DNA from: Byssochlamys sp. IMV 00236
Lineage: Eukaryota > Ascomycota > Eurotiomycetes > Eurotiales > Thermoascaceae
DNA: 39,578 nt
Assembly: GCA_001931875.2 (NCBI GenBank)
Contig: MSJH02000735.1
Span: forward strand, 1-39,578
Reading direction: 5' to 3'
In this document: in pieces, positions 37,116-39,578 of the stretch
Layout of the letters: every line of letters starts with the position of its first letter
Position numbering within the stretch: position 1 is the first letter of the stretch
Translations under genes and position numbers: made by a program
The notes under the pieces: model-generated
The model's input: only the letters and a program-made list of their open reading frames with translations
Told to the model about the DNA's origin: nothing
Database searches by the model: none

Positions 37116-38803
37116 TTATTATATATATTTTATATACTTTAAAATTTACTATTTACTCTATAAATAGTATAAGTATTATTAATATTACTATACTTATAAA
37201 GCTATAGAAGTCTTTTTATTCCTTAGTTTACTTCTATTTATTAAGCTATTTTATATTTAGATTTAATTCTTTATTAATTTAGCAGATATTAAGTATTATT
37301 TAATAGCTTTTATTAGTTAAGAATCTCTTCTTATAAATAGAAGTATAAAGTAGTTATATACTATAGTTTATAGTAATATCTATATCTCTCTTTAAAGGTA
37401 AGTTATTTTTTATATAATTCTTATATAAACTTTAAAAGATCTTTATTTAGTAATATTAATTTAATTAGCTTTTTTAATACTTTATTTTCCTTATCTCTAT
37501 TTTTATTATAAGATATATTTTTATTTATAGATATAGCTAAAGCTATATTTATATTTTTAAGCTATCTTTTAATTAATTACTTTAAAGTAGAGGTATTAAA
37601 ATTATTTCCTTAATATATTTATAGGCGAGTTATTTTCTTAAGCTTATTTAATAGAATAAATATTAGTTTATACTAGGAGTTTAGCCTTAAATTATCTAAG
37701 TATTAGTATTAATATATAGAAAGATAAAAGAGATATATTTAAGTTATTTAATTTTATTATTAATTAACTAAATTTAATAAAATACTATTTAATTATGTTA
37801 AATTAAGATCTTATTATAATTATAACCTGCTAATATTATTTTAATATAATTAAAATACTTAATTAAGCAGAATATTACTATATTATATATAAAATAGTCT
37901 CTTTTTAAACTATAATATTTAACTAACTATATACTTAGTATATAAAATATTTAATATATAGCTTTTTTAATAGTATATTTATATATACTAAAGTTTTAAA
38001 ATTTAAAAACTACTCTTTATTAAGGTAATATAAATTACTATTATAATTTATAATTATACTATATTTAATATACTTAAATAATAATAAAACTTAAATTAAT
38101 AAAATAAGATATATATTTTTAATAGTATAAATTTTATATATATTTATTTTAAGAATCTATATATATAGTTAGTAAGATATTTTAATTTAAAAAGAGGCTA
38201 TTTTATATATAATATAGTAGTATTTCGCTTAATCGAGTATTTCGGTTATATTAGAATTATATTAATATATAAAGAATTATTTTATAATTAAGCTGCAGTT
38301 AATAATTTATTTAATTACTTTAATATATTTATTTATATATATTAGCTTTATTAGTAGAAGTTATATAGTACTAATTAAATTTAGATTTATTTAATTACTA
38401 ATTTAGCTCTTTATAAATAAGCTAAGCTTTCTCTATATTTTATAGGTTTAAGCTTTATTATTAAGTATAAGTCTTCTAATTAATATATTAATTAAATTCT
38501 TATAATTTACTATTTTAAGAACTTTTATTATTAGCTAAAGATAATTATTAAAGTTATTTTTATTAATTAAATATTTACTTATTATAAGAATTTTATCCTA
38601 TAGTAAGTTTAATAAGTTTATTCCTTAATAAAATATAGGTAGTAAAGTTAGCTAAGACTAAGATATTAAATCGGTTAATACTAATAGAGTTAATATCTTA
38701 GAGGTTTAAAAGATCTTATATATTTAAATTAAGATAACTTATATAAAGTATTTAGCTCGTATTTTTAATTAAATCTATAGGGTTAAATTAAACTTATAAC
38801 TTC
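37116..38803 (-). pseudogene. Copia C gag-side remnant
   Basis: Reverse complement aligns with D from its primer site to about 8960, for example C 38500-38610 with D about 7915-8020. The extra length relative to D is accounted for by the MITE at 37858-38237. The primer-site core is at plus 38793-38800. Too degraded for a continuous reading. Confidence 0.78.
37858..38237. mobile_element. MITE copy 1 (380 bp, TA target site)
   Basis: Inverted repeats: left starts CTTAATTAAGCAGAATATTA, right ends CGCTTAATCGAG. Both continue inward with ACTATATTATATATAAAATAG or its complement, about 65-70 bp in all. It is flanked by TA at 37856-37857 and 38238-38239. It is in opposite orientation to the copy at 24746-25132 and is absent from the matching place in D. 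Confidence 0.9.
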
Positions 38804-38934
38804 TCTAAGCTAATAAAAAAGCTTAATTAAAGAACTATTTAAGGTTTTAATTAAGCTAAACTATTTAGCTATTACTTTACTAATTAAGCTAATTACTAAT
38901 ATAAGTAACTACTACTAAAGCCTCTAAAGGTAAT
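38804..38934 (-). repeat. 5' LTR of Copia C
   Basis: Reverse complement of the D LTR (7561-7698) with RIP differences. The blocks CTTAATTAAAGAACTAT, AGCTAAACTA and ACTACTACTA(A/G)AGCC are conserved. Confidence 0.85.
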
Positions 38935-39150
38935 AAAAAATATATTAAGGAAAATTAACTTCTTAGCTATATTAGCTAAGAGATAATAATATAATATATT
39001 TACTATAGAAAAAGGTAGTAAGTAAAAGTCTATATATCAGCAGTTAGCTTATTAAGCTAATAAAGGAAATAGTAAAATAGAAGAGTAATAATAAAGTAAA
39101 AGAGTAAGCCTATTAATATAATAAAATAGAAGATAATTAATAAGCTATAA
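38935..39150. other. AT-rich flank of Copia C, no gene
   Basis: RIP-like composition declining toward 39150. It includes a purine-rich stretch of AGTAA and AAATAG-type words at 39060-39130. No domain or RNA is recognised. Confidence 0.45.
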
Positions 39151-39154
39151 AGAA

Positions 39155-39260
39155 ATTAACGGGCCTACACCTCGGCCCAGCCGGGGGCGAGCTCAGCCCA
39201 CCCTAGAAGCTCAGCCCACCCGAGTATTTTTACCATTTTTTAAGTGGGCCGAGCTTTTAA
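39155..39260. repeat. GC-rich island with direct and inverted repeats
   Basis: GCTCAGCCCACCC occurs at 39191-39203 and again at 39209-39221, with a related CCTCGGCCCAGCC at 39171-39183. The inverted relative GTGGGCCGAGCTT at 39244-39256 pairs with AAGCTCAGCCCAC (39207-39219), forming a 13-bp stem with one mismatch and a 24-base loop. It is free of RIP and by far the most GC-rich stretch of the window. Function unknown. Confidence 0.85.
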
Positions 39261-39578
39261 ACTAAAAACTTCAAAAATTTATTAAAAGTCGAAACCTAAA
39301 GATATTTCACTCGAAATTAAATATTTATATAGGCTATAACCTATATCTTATATATATATAAAAAGAAAAATTAAATATCTAAAAATCGATTTTTAAGAAT
39401 TAAAAAACCAAGAAAGATTTGTAATTTTCGAATTTCTATGTGTAATTTACTAACTCTTGCCCTAGCGTACCCAATTAAAATCCTAAAATCCTAATTTTAA
39501 TATATAATGTAGACTAAAATATAAATTATTTTATAATATTTTTTATATATTTCTACTATGCCTAAATAGGCTAGGAAA
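39261..39578. other. AT-rich DNA with little RIP at the window end, no gene
   Basis: CA, TG and CG occur at moderate frequency (for example 39421-39480 has TG three times and a CA). This marks the end of the RIPed block. No coding region is supported. It may be the edge of a normal genomic segment. Confidence 0.55.

Larger units (their letters stand above)
24304..38934 (-). mobile_element. Copia C, truncated D-family element split by nested insertions
   Basis: Minus-strand relative of D. From the 5' LTR (38804-38934) it runs down to 37116, is interrupted by element A (26255-37110), resumes at 26249 and ends near 24304. That end corresponds to D position about 10610, so RT, RNase H and the 3' LTR are missing. 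The continuity is clear because D at about 8951-8975 has in one piece the sequence that A splits here. Two MITEs (24746-25132 and 37858-38237) are further insertions absent from D. Confidence 0.88.

Noticed and set aside
1..39578. Mitochondrial or Plasmodium-like AT-rich genome
   Set aside because: No mitochondrial genes, rRNA or tRNA, and no long open frames. CA/TG depletion with stop-riddled retrotransposons fits fungal RIP, not a naturally AT-rich coding genome.

Overview
The window looks like an AT-rich, gene-free block from the nuclear genome of a filamentous ascomycete (Pezizomycotina), made almost entirely of transposons degraded by repeat-induced point mutation (RIP). The dinucleotides CA and TG are nearly absent, TA is everywhere, and C and G survive mostly in CT, AG and GC. 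For example, 13201-13260 has 9 G/C in 60 bases and no CA or TG. Every recognisable coding region is broken by stops of the kind that CA>TA and TG>TA changes produce, on both strands. I find no intact host gene, tRNA or rRNA. The species cannot be named from this.

Layout, low to high coordinates. 1-5550 (+): a Ty3/Gypsy chromovirus relic, readable from before reverse transcriptase (RT) to the chromodomain in one frame. 5550-6480: AT-rich DNA with little RIP. 6480-7560: RIPed DNA with a GTAA/GTAG microsatellite. 7561-12532 (+): Copia element D, with 138-bp LTRs. 12533-13876: unassigned RIPed DNA. 13882-19148 (+): complete Copia element G, with 275-bp LTRs, target duplication TATAT and a single reading frame. 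About 19260-23550 (-): a second Gypsy chromovirus relic, E. 23550-24300: unassigned.

24304-38934 (-) is one nested complex. A D-family Copia (C) carries two copies of a 380-387 bp TA-flanked MITE and a G-family Copia (A, target duplication ACTTA). A in turn carries a second G-family Copia (B, target duplication CTAAT) inserted beside its protease active site. C lacks its 3' half. 39150-39260 is a small GC-rich island with direct and inverted repeats. 39260-39578 is DNA with little RIP.

The elements share the same damage. Zinc-knuckle Cys and His codons have become Tyr, the RT YVDD-type box reads Tyr-Ile-Asn-Asn in four copies examined, and integrase SDRD-type boxes are mutated. This is a mutational graveyard produced by genome defence, and its value lies in reading the order of insertions and the RIP boundaries. 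All identifications come from reading translations and repeats by eye. No database search was run.
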